DNA of 64,000 bases. Source: Palsa-504 sp963800415. GTDB taxonomy: Bacteria; Actinomycetota; Actinomycetes; Streptosporangiales; Streptosporangiaceae. Position numbers and translations under genes: made by a program. The notes beneath the pieces are model-generated. The model did no database searches, was not told the origin of the DNA, and saw nothing but the letters and a program-made list of their open reading frames with translations. Below, piece by piece: positions 1 through 8,900 of this stretch. How positions within the stretch are numbered: the stretch's first letter is position 1; each line of letters opens with the position of its first letter. Location of the stretch: the NCBI GenBank assembly GCA_963800415.1, contig CAWDBS010000060.1:1-64000 (forward strand). The letters are read 5' to 3'.

Positions 1-301
1 CCACCAGCGCCCGCAGCGTGCCCGCCAGGCCAGGGTCGGTCGCGTCCGCGCGCTTGCGCCCGCCACCGCCCCGGCGTGCCGCCCGCCCCGGTTCTTCTTC
101 TCCGTTCTCCAGCTCGAACACCCCGCGCGTGACCGTGGAGCGTGCCGCGCCGGTGGCCCGGGCGATCAGGCTTACCCCGCCGCGGCCGCCTTCGCGGGCC
201 TCGGCGGCCATCCACAGGCGGCGCTGCCGCTCGTCCAGGAATGGCGAGAGAAGCTCCCATTTGCGCGTGACCTCGGCCTCGCGGTCAGCGGCGGTGACCA
301 T
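1..301 (-). CDS. ISAzo13-family transposase, N-terminal part (runs off the window)
   Basis: Translation on the minus strand from ATG at 301 gives about 100 residues beginning MVTAADREAEVTRKWELL, then FLDERQRRLWMAAEAREGG, a helix-turn-helix-like stretch (VSLIARATGAARSTVTRGV) and GGGRKRADATDP. This order (DERQRRL, ARATG/HTH, GGGRK, DP.L..L) is the familiar N-terminus of ISAzo13-family transposases. The catalytic part lies outside the window, so intactness cannot be judged. It marks the left edge as mobile DNA. Confidence 0.72.
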   Translation of the reverse strand, partial: MVTAADREAEVTRKWELLSPFLDERQRRLWMAAEAREGGRGGVSLIARATGAARSTVTRGVFELENGEEEPGRAARRGGGGRKRADATDPGLAGTLRALV

Positions 302-358
302 AGCACAAGCGTAGGCGCCCATAACGGAACTGTAGCAGTTATTCTTGGACGCTTACTT

Positions 359-559
359 ATGACCGCCACCCGCCACGGCACCGTCTACCGCATCGACGTC
401 GAGACAGGAAAGAGCACCCTCATGGCGCGACTGGACATGCTCGCGCTCGGCTGCGACCTGGCTTCAGGCCACCAGGGACGCGCCTACGTGCTGGAGCATC
501 CAGGCAGCCCCCGATCGTTCATTCCTATCGTCGTCGCCTTGTCCGGGTACATGCCATGA
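359..559 (+). CDS. Short unknown ORF, possibly a beta-propeller relic
   Basis: A 66-codon frame from ATG 359. The stretch VYRIDVETGKSTLMARLDML looks like one blade of a beta-propeller or SMP-30-like protein, but there is no full domain, no clear ribosome-binding site and no second blade. It sits between a transposase end and an integrase relic, so a gene fragment is likelier than a functional gene. Function unknown. Confidence 0.25.
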   Translation: MTATRHGTVYRIDVETGKSTLMARLDMLALGCDLASGHQGRAYVLEHPGSPRSFIPIVVALSGYMP

Positions 560-724
560 GATCTACGTCCAGGCGGCCCGCGCACTGCTACTAGCAGCAC
601 CCTCGCCCGCGACTGCGGGCCGCCTTACCCCAACTCGCTGTCGCCATCACCCGGACCCTCAGCTCAATCGTGGATGTCCCTGTTACGGCGGGATGTCAGG
701 ACCATCTCGCCGACCTGCTGGTCC

Positions 725-917
725 GCGCCCCCACAGAATCCCCACAACTCCGCGTCCGCGGCCGGCGGCCCCCACAAAAAACCCACGGACGAAACGGCAT
801 TGCCCGGCACAAGACGGCACGGCTGCTAGCATGGCCTTGTCAGCCCTGACAAGCCTTTATGCAGGCAGCACGGGCTGACGCTAATGACAGCCCCGGGGCG
901 CTCCCGGCCATGACAGG
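725..917 (+). repeat. Integrative-element arm, copy A (pairs with 44508-44696)
   Basis: This stretch is recognisably the same as 44508-44696. Shared blocks include CCCCACAGAATCCCCACAA, CCCACGGAC, GGCACGGCTGCTAGCATGG, CCTTTATGCAGGCAG and CGGGCTGACG, in the same order and ending at the same tRNA-Asn 3' half. A stem, GTCAGCCC at 839-846 with GGGCTGAC at 872-879, encloses the CCTTTATGCAGGCAG block. The layout is what is expected of an integrase arm region next to an attachment core. No protein is encoded here. Confidence 0.6.
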
Positions 918-966
918 CCTTCTGTTAACCGGCAGGTTATAGGTTCGAGTCCTATCGCGGGAGCCA
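918..966 (+). other. tRNA-Asn(GTT) 3' half, attachment-site copy A
   Basis: From the anticodon loop onward the bases fit tRNA positions exactly: loop CTGTTAA (anticodon GTT), 39-43 CCGGC, variable AGGTT, T-stem/loop ATAGG-TTCGAGT-CCTAT, acceptor CGCGGGA, discriminator G, then CCA. The base-paired 5' half (TCCCGCG..., GCCGG) is absent upstream; the anticodon stem is replaced by ACCTT-like sequence. So it is not a working tRNA but the right-hand product of recombination in the anticodon loop, or a decayed copy. Similar copies lie at 15627-15675 and 44697-44744. Confidence 0.7.
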
Positions 967-1051
967 GCTGGAGTTACCATCGTCAGCCCTCTCACCTGCG
1001 ACAACGCAGGAAGAGAGGTACTCCCCTGGTGTATCAAGCGCCCGTGCGGAG

Positions 1052-1080
1052 CAAGATCCCCACAAAATCCCCACAACCGG
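1052..1080 (+). repeat. Short element-end repeat (inverted partner at 15743-15770)
   Basis: The sequence beginning CAAGATCCCCACAAAATC and ending CCACAACCGG recurs in inverted orientation at 15743-15770 with one indel and one substitution. Runs of CCCCACAA are typical of the sequence between actinobacterial tRNA-site integrase genes and their att cores, so this is probably part of an integrase-binding arm. Confidence 0.45.
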
Positions 1081-1209
1081 CACGCGGCGGGGCCGCACGG
1101 TCATCGCGCGCGGCCGGGCGAAGGCCGGCCGCACGGCACGCGGCCGGGTACTCGCGAGCGGGACCGGACGCGCGGCCACCCGGGCCGGCGGCCCGGTGAT
1201 CGAGCTGGA

Positions 1210-1895
1210 GTGCGGGTACCTGGCCAACCCCCGGCTGGCGAAGGTGCACTGGCAGGCCGGGACCGCCCGATGCCCGCACCGCGGGTGACCGTCGCGGGTG
1301 AATCGGCGCTGTGGGTTGACCCCGCCGAGATCCCCGCCGCCGACGACGTGGCCGGGCTCGGCCAGGCGCTGGCTGCGGGGCGGCACGGGGACCGCGACGA
1401 GCTGATGGCCAACGCAGCTGCCTACAGCGGGCTGCGGTGGGGCGAGCTGACCGCCCTGACCATCCCCCAGGTCGACACCGCCGCCCGGGTGATCGCGGTG
1501 GACCGCAAGGTCATCGAGGTCGCCGGGCACCTGCACCTGGAGGCGCCGAAGAACCGCAAACGGCGGCGGACCATCTACCCCCGCGCCACCCCGGCCGGCT
1601 ACCCGCTGGCCGAACGGCTCGCCGCCCGCCTCGAGCAAGCCCGCGCCGAACAGGACGCCGCCACCAACCCGCTGGGACTGATCTTCCCCTCCCCAACTCG
1701 CAAATACCTGCGGTCCTCCAACTTCAACCGCCAGGTCCTCAAGCTCGCCTACCTAGCGGCCGGATGGCGACCGACGGCAGCGGCGAGTGGACCTGGCACA
1801 GCCTGCGGCACTTATTCTGCACCACAGCCTTGTTCACCTGGAAGCTCGATGCCACCGACGTGTCCCGCACCACCCGCCCTGATCTGCCTAGCTGA
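1210..1895 (+). pseudogene. Tyrosine recombinase (integrase), decayed C-terminal domain
   Basis: The first frame carries the box I arginine region (YSGLRWGELTALTIPQVD), then APKNRKRRRTIYP and LIFPSPTRKYLRSSNFNRQV. Near 1765 the frame changes, and box II (WHSLRHLFCTTAL, with the His and Arg of the HxxR motif) is read in another frame. After LDATDVSRTTR the protein ends, so the catalytic tyrosine segment is missing, as is a normal N-terminal SAM-like domain. One frameshift plus loss of both ends means it is inactive. Lying just right of the tRNA-Asn half-site, it is probably the dead integrase of an element once inserted there. Confidence 0.75.
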
Positions 1896-1977
1896 CGCCG
1901 GGCCAGGGAGAAACCGCGTCGTGACCGGCTGCACACGGGGATAGGCCGCACTGAGGAGCCTGGTCTTATTTACCGCG

Positions 1978-2330
1978 ATGCCATCAGGTTCGATCGTGGG
2001 TGCCAACTTTCCCAGGCGTTACCGGGCGGCGGACGACCATGAGCCGGTTCAGCGCGGTGACCGCGGCGAGGCACGGCCATGGCATCTCGGCACCGCCCTG
2101 GCCGTGAGCTTCACAGTGGCGGTGGTTGGCCTAGCGGGCTGGCGTGGCTGGCGTGGGTGCTGCTGGGCGTGGCCGGGTACCGCCACAACGGGGCACCCGC
2201 ACTCAAGGACACCGTCGGGGCGCTGCAGCTGGTCTTTTGGTCTTTGCCACAGCGGCCGGCGCTGGGGCGCTGGCCGCACTGATCGTGGCCCGTCGACAGA
2301 AGATCACCGCCTGTGTCGCCATGTCACCGC
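1978..2330 (+). pseudogene. Decayed two-TM membrane protein (pentapeptide-repeat-protein-like N-terminus)
   Basis: Three overlapping frames give one coherent hydrophobic sequence: LAVSFTVAVVGLAG, then LAWLAWVLLGVAGYRHNG with DTVGALQLVF, then VFATAAGAGALAALIVARRQ. Together they resemble the N-terminal membrane anchor that precedes pentapeptide repeats in many actinobacterial proteins (helix, GALQLVFA, helix, RRQ). At least two frameshifts are needed and the repeat region is absent. It ends against the converging TetR gene. The family assignment is tentative. Confidence 0.35.
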
Positions 2331-2995
2331 GCCGTGGATTGGCGGAGGCCGAGGCCGGTGAGCATGAGGTCCAGGCCGTAGCGGAACTGGCGGTCCATGT
2401 CGGTGTACAGGCGGGGGGCTGCTGCGGCCAGGTGGCCGTGGCCGGGTGATGAGGTGGCGAGCTGGTCGCGCACCTGCTGGCGTTCCTGGCCGGTGGCGTC
2501 CGGCCCCATCAGCGCGTACGGGGCCTCGAGCAGCGCGTGCCCGAGGGTGTAGAACAGCAGCGCCTGGTAGGCGGCCGCGGCGGCGGCGGCGTCCAGGCCG
2601 GCGCCGGACAGCAGGGCGAGCACCCGGTCGGCGCGCTCCTGGGTGGCCTGGCCCACGGGGGGCCGCCGGGCCACGATCGGCACCAGCGCGGGGCGGGCCA
2701 GCAGGGACCTCCGGAAGTTCCCGAAAGCGGCGGCGAGGTCCTCGGCTGGCTGCCCGGTCTGCGGGAACGGCCGGTCGCCGGCCACCACGGCGTCGGCCAT
2801 GGCGTCGAGCAGTTCGTCCTTGGTGCGGAAATACCGGTAGACCGCGGTCGGGTCGGCGCCGAGCCGGGCCCCGAGCGCGCGCATGCTGACCGCGTCCAGG
2901 CCGGACCGGGCCAGCTCAAGCGCGGCGGCCAGTACTTTGTCCCGGGACAGGGAGCCTCGCGGGGCCCGGGCTGATGTTGCCTTGCGCGCTGCCAC
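2324..2995 (-). CDS. TetR/AcrR-family transcriptional regulator
   Basis: A 223-residue protein starting at GTG 2995, preceded by GAGGAG on the coding strand. Residues about 16-65 are a TetR DNA-binding domain (LSRDKVLAAALELARSG, then VSMRALGARLGADPTAVYRY, then FRTKDELLDAM). The rest is an all-alpha ligand/dimerisation domain of TetR C-terminal type. It is divergent from three small membrane-protein genes with about 140 bp between starts, and that gap holds inverted repeats. The simplest reading is an autoregulated repressor of those genes; the ligand is unknown. Confidence 0.85.
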   Translation of the reverse strand: MAARKATSARAPRGSLSRDKVLAAALELARSGLDAVSMRALGARLGADPTAVYRYFRTKDELLDAMADAVVAGDRPFPQTGQPAEDLAAAFGNFRRSLLARPALVPIVARRPPVGQATQERADRVLALLSGAGLDAAAAAAAYQALLFYTLGHALLEAPYALMGPDATGQERQQVRDQLATSSPGHGHLAAAAPRLYTDMDRQFRYGLDLMLTGLGLRQSTAR

Positions 2996-3030
2996 GGCGC
3001 CTCCTCAGATTGTCGTCCGCACAGCATATT

Positions 3031-3071
3031 CCACATCGTGGACAACAATATAGTCCACAATGTTGACAACA
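3031..3071. promoter_or_regulatory. Inverted repeats between divergent TetR and membrane-protein genes
   Basis: GTGGAC (3038-3043) and GTCCAC (3053-3058) form a perfect 6-bp inverted repeat with a 9-bp AT-rich spacer. CCAC-ATC-GTGG (3031-3041) overlaps it, and TGTTG-A-CAACA (3061-3071) follows immediately. These lie 36-76 bp upstream of the TetR start and 63-103 bp upstream of the forward gene, where a TetR operator controlling both directions would sit. Binding is inferred. Confidence 0.5.
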
Positions 3072-3133
3072 GCGTTGGGAAGATACATCCTGATGTCACC
3101 GCACCACGCCCGCAACCGAACCAGGGAGCCCCC

Positions 3134-3409
3134 ATGATCACCGTTTTCATCGTCAGCGCCGCCGCCGCGGCAACCGTCAGCCTGCCCGCAGACCTCGCCT
3201 GGCGCCGGATGAGCGCACTGCCCGCGGTGCTGGCCGCGGCGGCCAGCGCGATCGCGCTGGTGGCCATCGCCGGGATCGAGTCGCACGCCGGGCTGCTGTC
3301 CGGCGCCGGCGCCGTCGTCGCGCTGATCTTCGGGCTCATCGCCGGCGGCGTGAGCGCAGACGCCCTCGCTAGCCGCCGCTGGGGACCGGCCTCCCGCCGG
3401 TACCACTGA
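3134..3409 (+). CDS. Small membrane protein, unknown function
   Basis: 91 residues from ATG 3134, which has AGGGAG just upstream. An earlier in-frame ATG at 3038 would start inside the inverted repeats and is less likely. The sequence holds about three hydrophobic helices (ITVFIVSAAAAATVSL; LPAVLAAAASAIALVAIAGI; LLSGAGAVVALIFGLIAGG) and a basic C-terminus (RRWGPASRRYH). First of three small membrane-protein genes opposite the TetR gene. No known family recognised. Confidence 0.6.
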   Translation: MITVFIVSAAAAATVSLPADLAWRRMSALPAVLAAAASAIALVAIAGIESHAGLLSGAGAVVALIFGLIAGGVSADALASRRWGPASRRYH

Positions 3410-3454
3410 CCGCTGTTTCACTCACCGCCCGCGACTTTGACATCGGAGGATGCC

Positions 3455-4054
3455 ATGACCACCACCAAGCCCGTCACCGCCCGGCCGCCGCTGCGGATGA
3501 AGCTGTCCATCGCCCGCGGCAACCTGATCCAGACCGCCGGCCTGGCAGCAGGCGCTGGGCTGCTGGCCCTGGCCGCCGCCATGACCGGCCCCAGCCCGGT
3601 ACGGCTGGCAGCGGCCCTGGCCGGATTCCTGGTCATCTACGACTGCAGCCACGCCATCGGCCACTACCTGGCCGGCCGCGCCGTCGGCATCAGGTTCCGG
3701 TTCTACGGGATCCGCGGCACCGACCACCCCGAGGACTACCCGCCCGGGTTCCGGCAGCTGATGAGCACCGTCCCGTTCTGGTCCGCGGTCACCGATAAAG
3801 ACTCGATGCGGACGGCCGCGCCCTGGAAGAAGGCCCTGATGTTCGCCTCCGGCGAGAACGCCACCGCCCTGTGCTCCCTGGCCGCCGCCTACGCCGTGAT
3901 GGCCACCGGCGTCCCCGGCGGCAGGGTCCTGCTCCTGGCCACCGTGGCCTGGAACGCGGTCAGCACCATCACCGTCGCCCGTACCCCCAAGGGCGACTAC
4001 GCCAAGGCACTCCGCGCGCTGCGCTCCCGCCCTGCCCCTGCCCCCGCCCGCTGA
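3455..4054 (+). CDS. Multi-pass membrane protein, M50-metalloprotease-like but lacking HExxH glutamate
   Basis: 199 residues from ATG 3455 with GGAGG seven bases upstream. About four hydrophobic segments: 22-45, 50-64, roughly 130-150 and 150-170. The segment DCSHAIGHYLAGRAVGIRF around residues 63-81 looks like the first active-site helix of site-2-type proteases (HExxH followed by a short helix and a beta hairpin). Here the motif reads His66-Ala-Ile-Gly-His70, so the catalytic Glu is missing. It may be a pseudoenzyme or an unrelated membrane protein. Second gene of the set facing TetR. Confidence 0.6.
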   Translation: MTTTKPVTARPPLRMKLSIARGNLIQTAGLAAGAGLLALAAAMTGPSPVRLAAALAGFLVIYDCSHAIGHYLAGRAVGIRFRFYGIRGTDHPEDYPPGFRQLMSTVPFWSAVTDKDSMRTAAPWKKALMFASGENATALCSLAAAYAVMATGVPGGRVLLLATVAWNAVSTITVARTPKGDYAKALRALRSRPAPAPAR

Positions 4055-4158
4055 CAACAGCCGCCGCTGGCCGCGGTCCCTGCCGCCGCCAGCGGCAGCC
4101 CACTGCCCCCGCGCTCCGCCGAACCCCGTGATCGTTATCAGCCAGCAAGGAGACCGCC

Positions 4159-4464
4159 ATGATCATCAACCAGCAGGACATCGACCTCGCCACCCGCATC
4201 CAGCGCCGCCGCGACTTCACCGCGCACCTCACAGGATTCCTCAGCGGCGCCCTCGTCCTCGGCTGCCTGCTCCTCGCCGGTGCCAGCAGCGCCAGCCTGT
4301 ACGCCGCGACATTGCTGACCTGGGCGACCGCCCTGTCTTTCCAGCACTTCCGGCACGTCCTGCGCGGCCCCGTCACAATCGCCGCCATCCAGGCTGAAGC
4401 CACCCGGCTCAGCGCAGCCGAGCGCGCCAAAGTTGCAGGACCGCGCATGACTTATCAGAGGTAA
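4159..4464 (+). CDS. 2TM-domain small membrane protein
   Basis: 101 residues from ATG 4159, preceded by AGCAAGGAGA. Two hydrophobic helices (about residues 28-45 and 49-63) follow a basic N-terminus. The pattern RRDFTAHLTGFLSG ... LTWATALSFQHFRH resembles the 2TM domain found in small actinobacterial membrane proteins and histidine kinases. The last five codons (MTYQR) and the stop fall inside the palindrome at 4452-4484, so the natural C-terminus may have been replaced. Third gene of the TetR-linked set. Confidence 0.6.
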   Translation: MIINQQDIDLATRIQRRRDFTAHLTGFLSGALVLGCLLLAGASSASLYAATLLTWATALSFQHFRHVLRGPVTIAAIQAEATRLSAAERAKVAGPRMTYQR

Positions 4465-4484
4465 TGGGCCATTACCTCTGATAG
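4452..4484. repeat. Perfect 15-bp-arm palindrome, left of the CHAT cassette
   Basis: TATCAGAGGTAATGG (4453-4467) and its exact complement (4469-4483) flank a single G. A closely related palindrome lies at 9591-9623, beyond the last gene of the TPR-CHAT cassette; both read TTATC-rGAGGTAATG outward to inward. It overlaps the stop codon of the 2TM gene. It could be a strong terminator hairpin without a U-tract, or the end of a mobile unit. The related partner 5.1 kb away favours the second reading. Confidence 0.65.
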
Positions 4485-4791
4485 TCCGCATGCGCGGACC
4501 TGTCTGGAGCCGCGCACTCGCACCCGCTTAAGTTAAGTTAATGGCCCGATAGGACGAAGGTGCCGAACGGACCAGGCGAACCCGCCTTGGTTCAGTGACG
4601 ACGCGGGCAGCGGCCTGGCCGCACATCCTCTTCCACGGCAAGCCGGTACGGGTGTATCAGAACGACGGCTGAACAACTCTTTGATCGTAACGGATAGTTT
4701 CATCTGAACTTGGTGCATCTTCCTGAGCACCCGGAGCTGCTCGCTCTATGGTGACGGCCGTGAGCCTGATCCCCTGGCAGGAAGGCTTGGC
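4485..4791 (+). promoter_or_regulatory. Non-coding leader upstream of the TPR-CHAT cassette
   Basis: About 300 bp without a convincing gene. It contains a directly repeated TTAAG (CTTAAGTTAAGTTAATGG near 4526) and an AT-richer patch, TTTGATCGTAACGGATAG near 4680. The promoter of the cassette should lie here, but no -35/-10 pair stands out. The TPR gene has AGGAAGG just upstream of its ATG at 4792. Confidence 0.3.
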
Positions 4792-5934
4792 ATGGACGAC
4801 CAGCAGGCACACCTTCGCTACGTCATTTCGCTGGCACCGTACGGCAGCAGCAGCGAGGCCTTCTTCCGCTCCGCTTCCGGGGACGAGGAGATCCTGGGGG
4901 AGCTACGCCGACGTGCCGAGGCGGCGCACGACGCCGCGGCCGCGACCCACTATCAGGCTCTTGCCCTGGCGGCGTCCGGACGGGCCTCGCAAGCGGTCTC
5001 CCTGTTCCAGCAGCTTGTCGAGGCATTTCCCGACGAAGACAGCTACCGCCTGAACCTGTCCGTCACCTACGCGTTCCTCGGACAGCTGGATCTCTGCGAG
5101 TCGGAGCTCAACGAGATCGCCCGGAGGAGCTCGGATTCCGGCACGCTGGCCGATGTCAGGGCCAGGCTGGCTGCGGTGTCGGCGGACCGCCGGCAGGAGC
5201 TTGAAGCCAGGCAGGCATCCCTTCAGGCGACGGTGCTCCGGAAGAAGGTGCAAGGGGGAACCGCGAGCCAGGAGGATTACTTCCTCCTGGCTCGCCAGCT
5301 CTTCGGAAATGCAATGGCCGGCACTTCGGAGACCGGCTGGAGCGAGGCGACGGCCTTCCTGGAGAGTGCGAGCGAGCGCTTTCCGGACGACGTGCGGTTC
5401 CTCGAGATGCTGGCGACGTGCTACATGATCCAGTACCAGGACGAGCGATTGGATGCCCTGATCCCGCGGATCCAAAGGCTCGCCCCGGAGTCGCCCGTGA
5501 TCGCCCGGGTAAAGGCCGCCATCCAGTCGGAAGAACCTGGGGCTGGAATGCCTGTAGGCAGCGACGAGCGGAGGGCACAGGCATGGTTCCAGCAGGCGGC
5601 CGAGGACCGGCCATCGGCGGAGGAGGCCGTGCGGGAGCTGAGTCACCTCGTGAACCGCTTTCCCATGAACCCGCGCTACCGGATGTACTACGCCCAGGCC
5701 CTGTTCGTCAGGGGGCACCACGATCAGGCACTGCACCAGGCGGATGTGCTCGCGCCGCTCGTGGGCACCGACTACATCGCCAACTACAGCATCGGGCAGA
5801 TCTACACTCACTGCGGTCAGCCGGTGAAGGGGCAGCATCATCTGGAGATCGCGCTCGCCGCGGCGACGACGGAGCAAGACCGCGACGACGCGAGCAAGAT
5901 GCTCACCACCGTGCAGCGGCTGTCGGCGGGGTGA
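4792..5934 (+). CDS. TPR-repeat protein of the CHAT cassette
   Basis: 380 residues, ATG 4792 with AGGAAGG at the right distance. The protein is alpha-helical throughout, with TPR-like pairs (HYQALALAASGRASQAVSLF; YRLNLSVTYAFLGQLDLCES; FLEMLATCYMIQYQDE; YRMYYAQALFVRGHHDQALH; ANYSIGQIYTHCGQPVKGQH). No signal peptide or membrane segment. Its stop lies six bases before the start of the large TPR-CHAT protein, so the two are surely cotranscribed. A likely role is a scaffold or sensor that presents a ligand to the CHAT protease. No catalytic residues are evident. Confidence 0.75.
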   Translation: MDDQQAHLRYVISLAPYGSSSEAFFRSASGDEEILGELRRRAEAAHDAAAATHYQALALAASGRASQAVSLFQQLVEAFPDEDSYRLNLSVTYAFLGQLDLCESELNEIARRSSDSGTLADVRARLAAVSADRRQELEARQASLQATVLRKKVQGGTASQEDYFLLARQLFGNAMAGTSETGWSEATAFLESASERFPDDVRFLEMLATCYMIQYQDERLDALIPRIQRLAPESPVIARVKAAIQSEEPGAGMPVGSDERRAQAWFQQAAEDRPSAEEAVRELSHLVNRFPMNPRYRMYYAQALFVRGHHDQALHQADVLAPLVGTDYIANYSIGQIYTHCGQPVKGQHHLEIALAAATTEQDRDDASKMLTTVQRLSAG

Positions 5935-5940
5935 ACGGCC

Positions 5941-8900
5941 ATGCCCTTTCCGGATCCGGATCTCGTCGATCGCCTGATGTTCGACTCGGTGGCCGGCGTC
6001 GAGGCTTCGGTCCGGCGGCTGGACCCGGATGATCGTAAGAAGCTGCTGGCCGCGCTGCGTGACCGCGCTGCCGCGTACGAGCGGGACAACGCGAGCGAGG
6101 AACTGGAACTGGTCCGGTTCGTGCTGGGAGTCGCGGAGGCCGGGAGCAACGAGACGGCGCCTCAGCCGGCGCTGATCACGACGCGCGACGAGCTCGATTC
6201 CGCCGCCACGAGGTGCTCCGACCCGGACGAGGCGATCGATCTCTTCCAGCAGTACGACGAGCTGCTGACGGAGGAGGAGCGTGCACTGCTTCGCGAGGTC
6301 ACCGAGTCCCGCGCGGAAGCGAAACGGCTTCATGCCGCGGGGAAACCGGCCGAGGCAGCGACCACCCTGCGCCGGGCGGCGGTCCTGTGCCTGCAACTGG
6401 GGTTGAGGTTCCCCGCCGCCGCCCTCGGGCTCACCGTGGCAAAAACCCGCAGTCGCCTGGGGCGTCTGCGCTCCGCCCTGGCCGACGCCCGCACCTGTGC
6501 CGAGATCGCGGACGATGCCGAGCTCCCGGAGCTGGCCCTGCGAGCGCGGCTTTTCGCCGCCGACATGCTGGAGGATCTCGACCAGGGGGACGCGGCCGCG
6601 GCCGAGTACGACAGCGTCGCGACGCAGGCCGCGGCGAGACAGTCTCGAGCCATCGAGTTCCGGGCAAGGGTCGGCTCGGCCAGGTCCTTCCACAACCGCG
6701 GGCGCCACCTGGAGGCGGCATCCGTATTTCGTGACGCTCTCCTGTCTGTTGCCGCCTGGGGGGGACAGGAGCAGATGGCGGCGTTGCACAACAACCTCGG
6801 CACGGAACTGATCGCCCTGGGCCGTGCCGAACAGGCCGCCGGGGAGTTCCAGGCCGCCCTGGCCCTCCGGGAGGGCGCGGACTTCCGCAATTTCGGCCGC
6901 GTGCTCAGCCTCTTCGGCCTCGGCGACGCCAAGATGCTGCTGGGCGAGCGGGACGAAGCGTACGAGTACTGGCGCCAGGCCTATCAGCGGGGGTTCTTCT
7001 CAGGGGACCTCGGCCGGCTTCTCACCGATTTCGCCGGCCGCGTCGTCGCCCACCGAATCGATATGTCGGGCCGGGGTGTCGCCGTGATGGGGGAGATCCC
7101 GGACAACACCGCCGGCATGCTCAGGATCGGGCTCTACCGCGCGATCCACGACGGCGCCCCGGCCCGGGCCCTGCTGTTCGCCTCCTGGCTGGTCCACGAG
7201 CTGGCGTCGGCGGGCGACGTGGCGGAGAGCATCGCGCTGTGCCGCGACTTGCTGACGCGATACGCGGACGTCGACGAGCGGTCGACGGTCCTGCAGTCTC
7301 TCCGCATGAACTACGCGTCCCTGCTGCTGCGCCAGGGAACCGCCGGCCGCCAGGAAGCTCTCGATGTGCTGTGGGACAGCTACACGATGGTCGACCGCCA
7401 GATGGAGGAAGCCCTGCTCGACGAGCGGCGTGGCGAGTTCGCCGGGAAGTGGATCGGGGTCATCGAGATGCTGATCTCCCTCCTGCTCGATCACGGTGAG
7501 ACCCTGGCGATTCCCGGGGGTGCCGATCCGCGACTGCTCGCGTTCGGCACTCACGAGGCCGCGAAGGCCAGGGGGTTCCTCGCCGCCCTGGCCGGCCTGG
7601 ACGTCGCGGCTCCAGCCGAGGTCGACCCGGGACTACGCCACCGTGAAGCCGAACTCATCCGGCAAAGACGCGACCTGCAGACGGAGGCGGACCTGACCGG
7701 GTCGGGCAAGCTGTTCGGGAGGATTCAGGAGGTTCAGGGCCGGCTTCGGGACTGCTGGCAGCAGATGCAGGAGTCCGCGCCGGCCTTCGTCCGGCTACGG
7801 CGGGGTATCCCGTCCGACATCGAAGACGCGCGAAGGGTGCTGCTCGAGCACGCGACGCGGCCGATGGCCATCGTGTCGTTCTTCTGTGCCGCGGACCACA
7901 CCCGGATCTTCGTACTGCGTTCGGACGACCCGGAGGTCGGTGTCGTCCGCAGCGAGGTGGGGCGAGACGCGCTCGAGTCGGTGGTGCTGCGGCTGCGACG
8001 CACGTTCAACACCGGGGAGTTCCCGGACCTGGGCCCGATCCGCCGGACGAACCCGTGGCGCAGGAGCCTGGGCTTCTTCGAGGACCTCGGGGAGGAGCTC
8101 CTCAAGTTCCTGCCCCTCGTCTCCGGGGCGGAGTTGCTCTGCTTCGTCCCCCATGGCCCCCTGCACGGACTGCCCCTGCATGCCCTGCCCGACGGTGACG
8201 GCGGCTACCTGGCCGAACGGACCGGCACGGTGTACGCCCCCAGCATCAGCTCGCTCTCCTACGTGCTGAGCACCAAGTCCTCTCCGGCCGAACGGGCGCC
8301 CACCGTGTACGCGGCGGGGGTCGCGGCCCGAGAGGATAACCACCCGGACTACCTGGAGCACGAAGACGAGCTGTTCGCGGGGGGTCGATGGGACATCCTC
8401 ACGGATAGCGGGTCGGCCGTCACCAAGCGTCATGCGCTGCGGTCGAGCTTCGGACGTCGTATCCTGCACCTCACCTGCCACGGCTACTTCAATGAGCGGT
8501 CGCCCCTGGACTCCGGGCTGCTCCTAGCCGACGGGGGCGAGCGGCCTTCCCGTCTGATGGATCGGGTGTCGGCACTCGAGCAGGCCAGGACGATCCTGAC
8601 GGCACGAGAGGTCATGAGTACGTCCATGGACGCCGAGATCGTCGTCCTCCGCGCGTGCGCCGGCTCGTCCATGCCGTGCGGAACGCCGGGGACGAGCTCG
8701 ACGGGCTGAGCCGTGCCTTCTTGTATGCCGGTAACTCGGCGGTGATGGCGAGCCTGTGGAATGTCGACCAGCTGACATCCAGGGACCTGTTGCGGGTCTT
8801 CTACCGGCATTGGTCCGAACCCGGTCAAGAAGCCGGAGAAGTGGCAGGCCCTGCAGTGGGCGCAGCAGGAGTTCCTGCGGTCGGCCGAGGAGCCGTACCT

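Noticed and set aside
918..966. A complete tRNA gene at the half-sites
   Set aside because: No 5' acceptor (TCCCGCG), D-arm or matching anticodon-stem strand exists upstream in any of the three copies.
840..1076. Minus-strand ORF containing GSRDRTRTYNLPVNRR
   Set aside because: This is the tRNA-Asn 3' half read backwards, a frequent spurious hypothetical protein; the same occurs near 44606-45071.
4452..4484. Simple intrinsic terminator of the 2TM gene
   Set aside because: Possible, but there is no U-tract, the stop codon lies inside the stem and a sequence relative 5 kb away brackets an unrelated cassette; kept as a repeat instead.
4903..6789. A 628-codon open frame on the minus strand opposite the TPR and TPR-CHAT genes
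   Set aside because: It is antisense to well-supported coding sequence, is rich in Arg/Gly/His/Leu typical of reverse-strand reading in GC-rich genes and has no motif.
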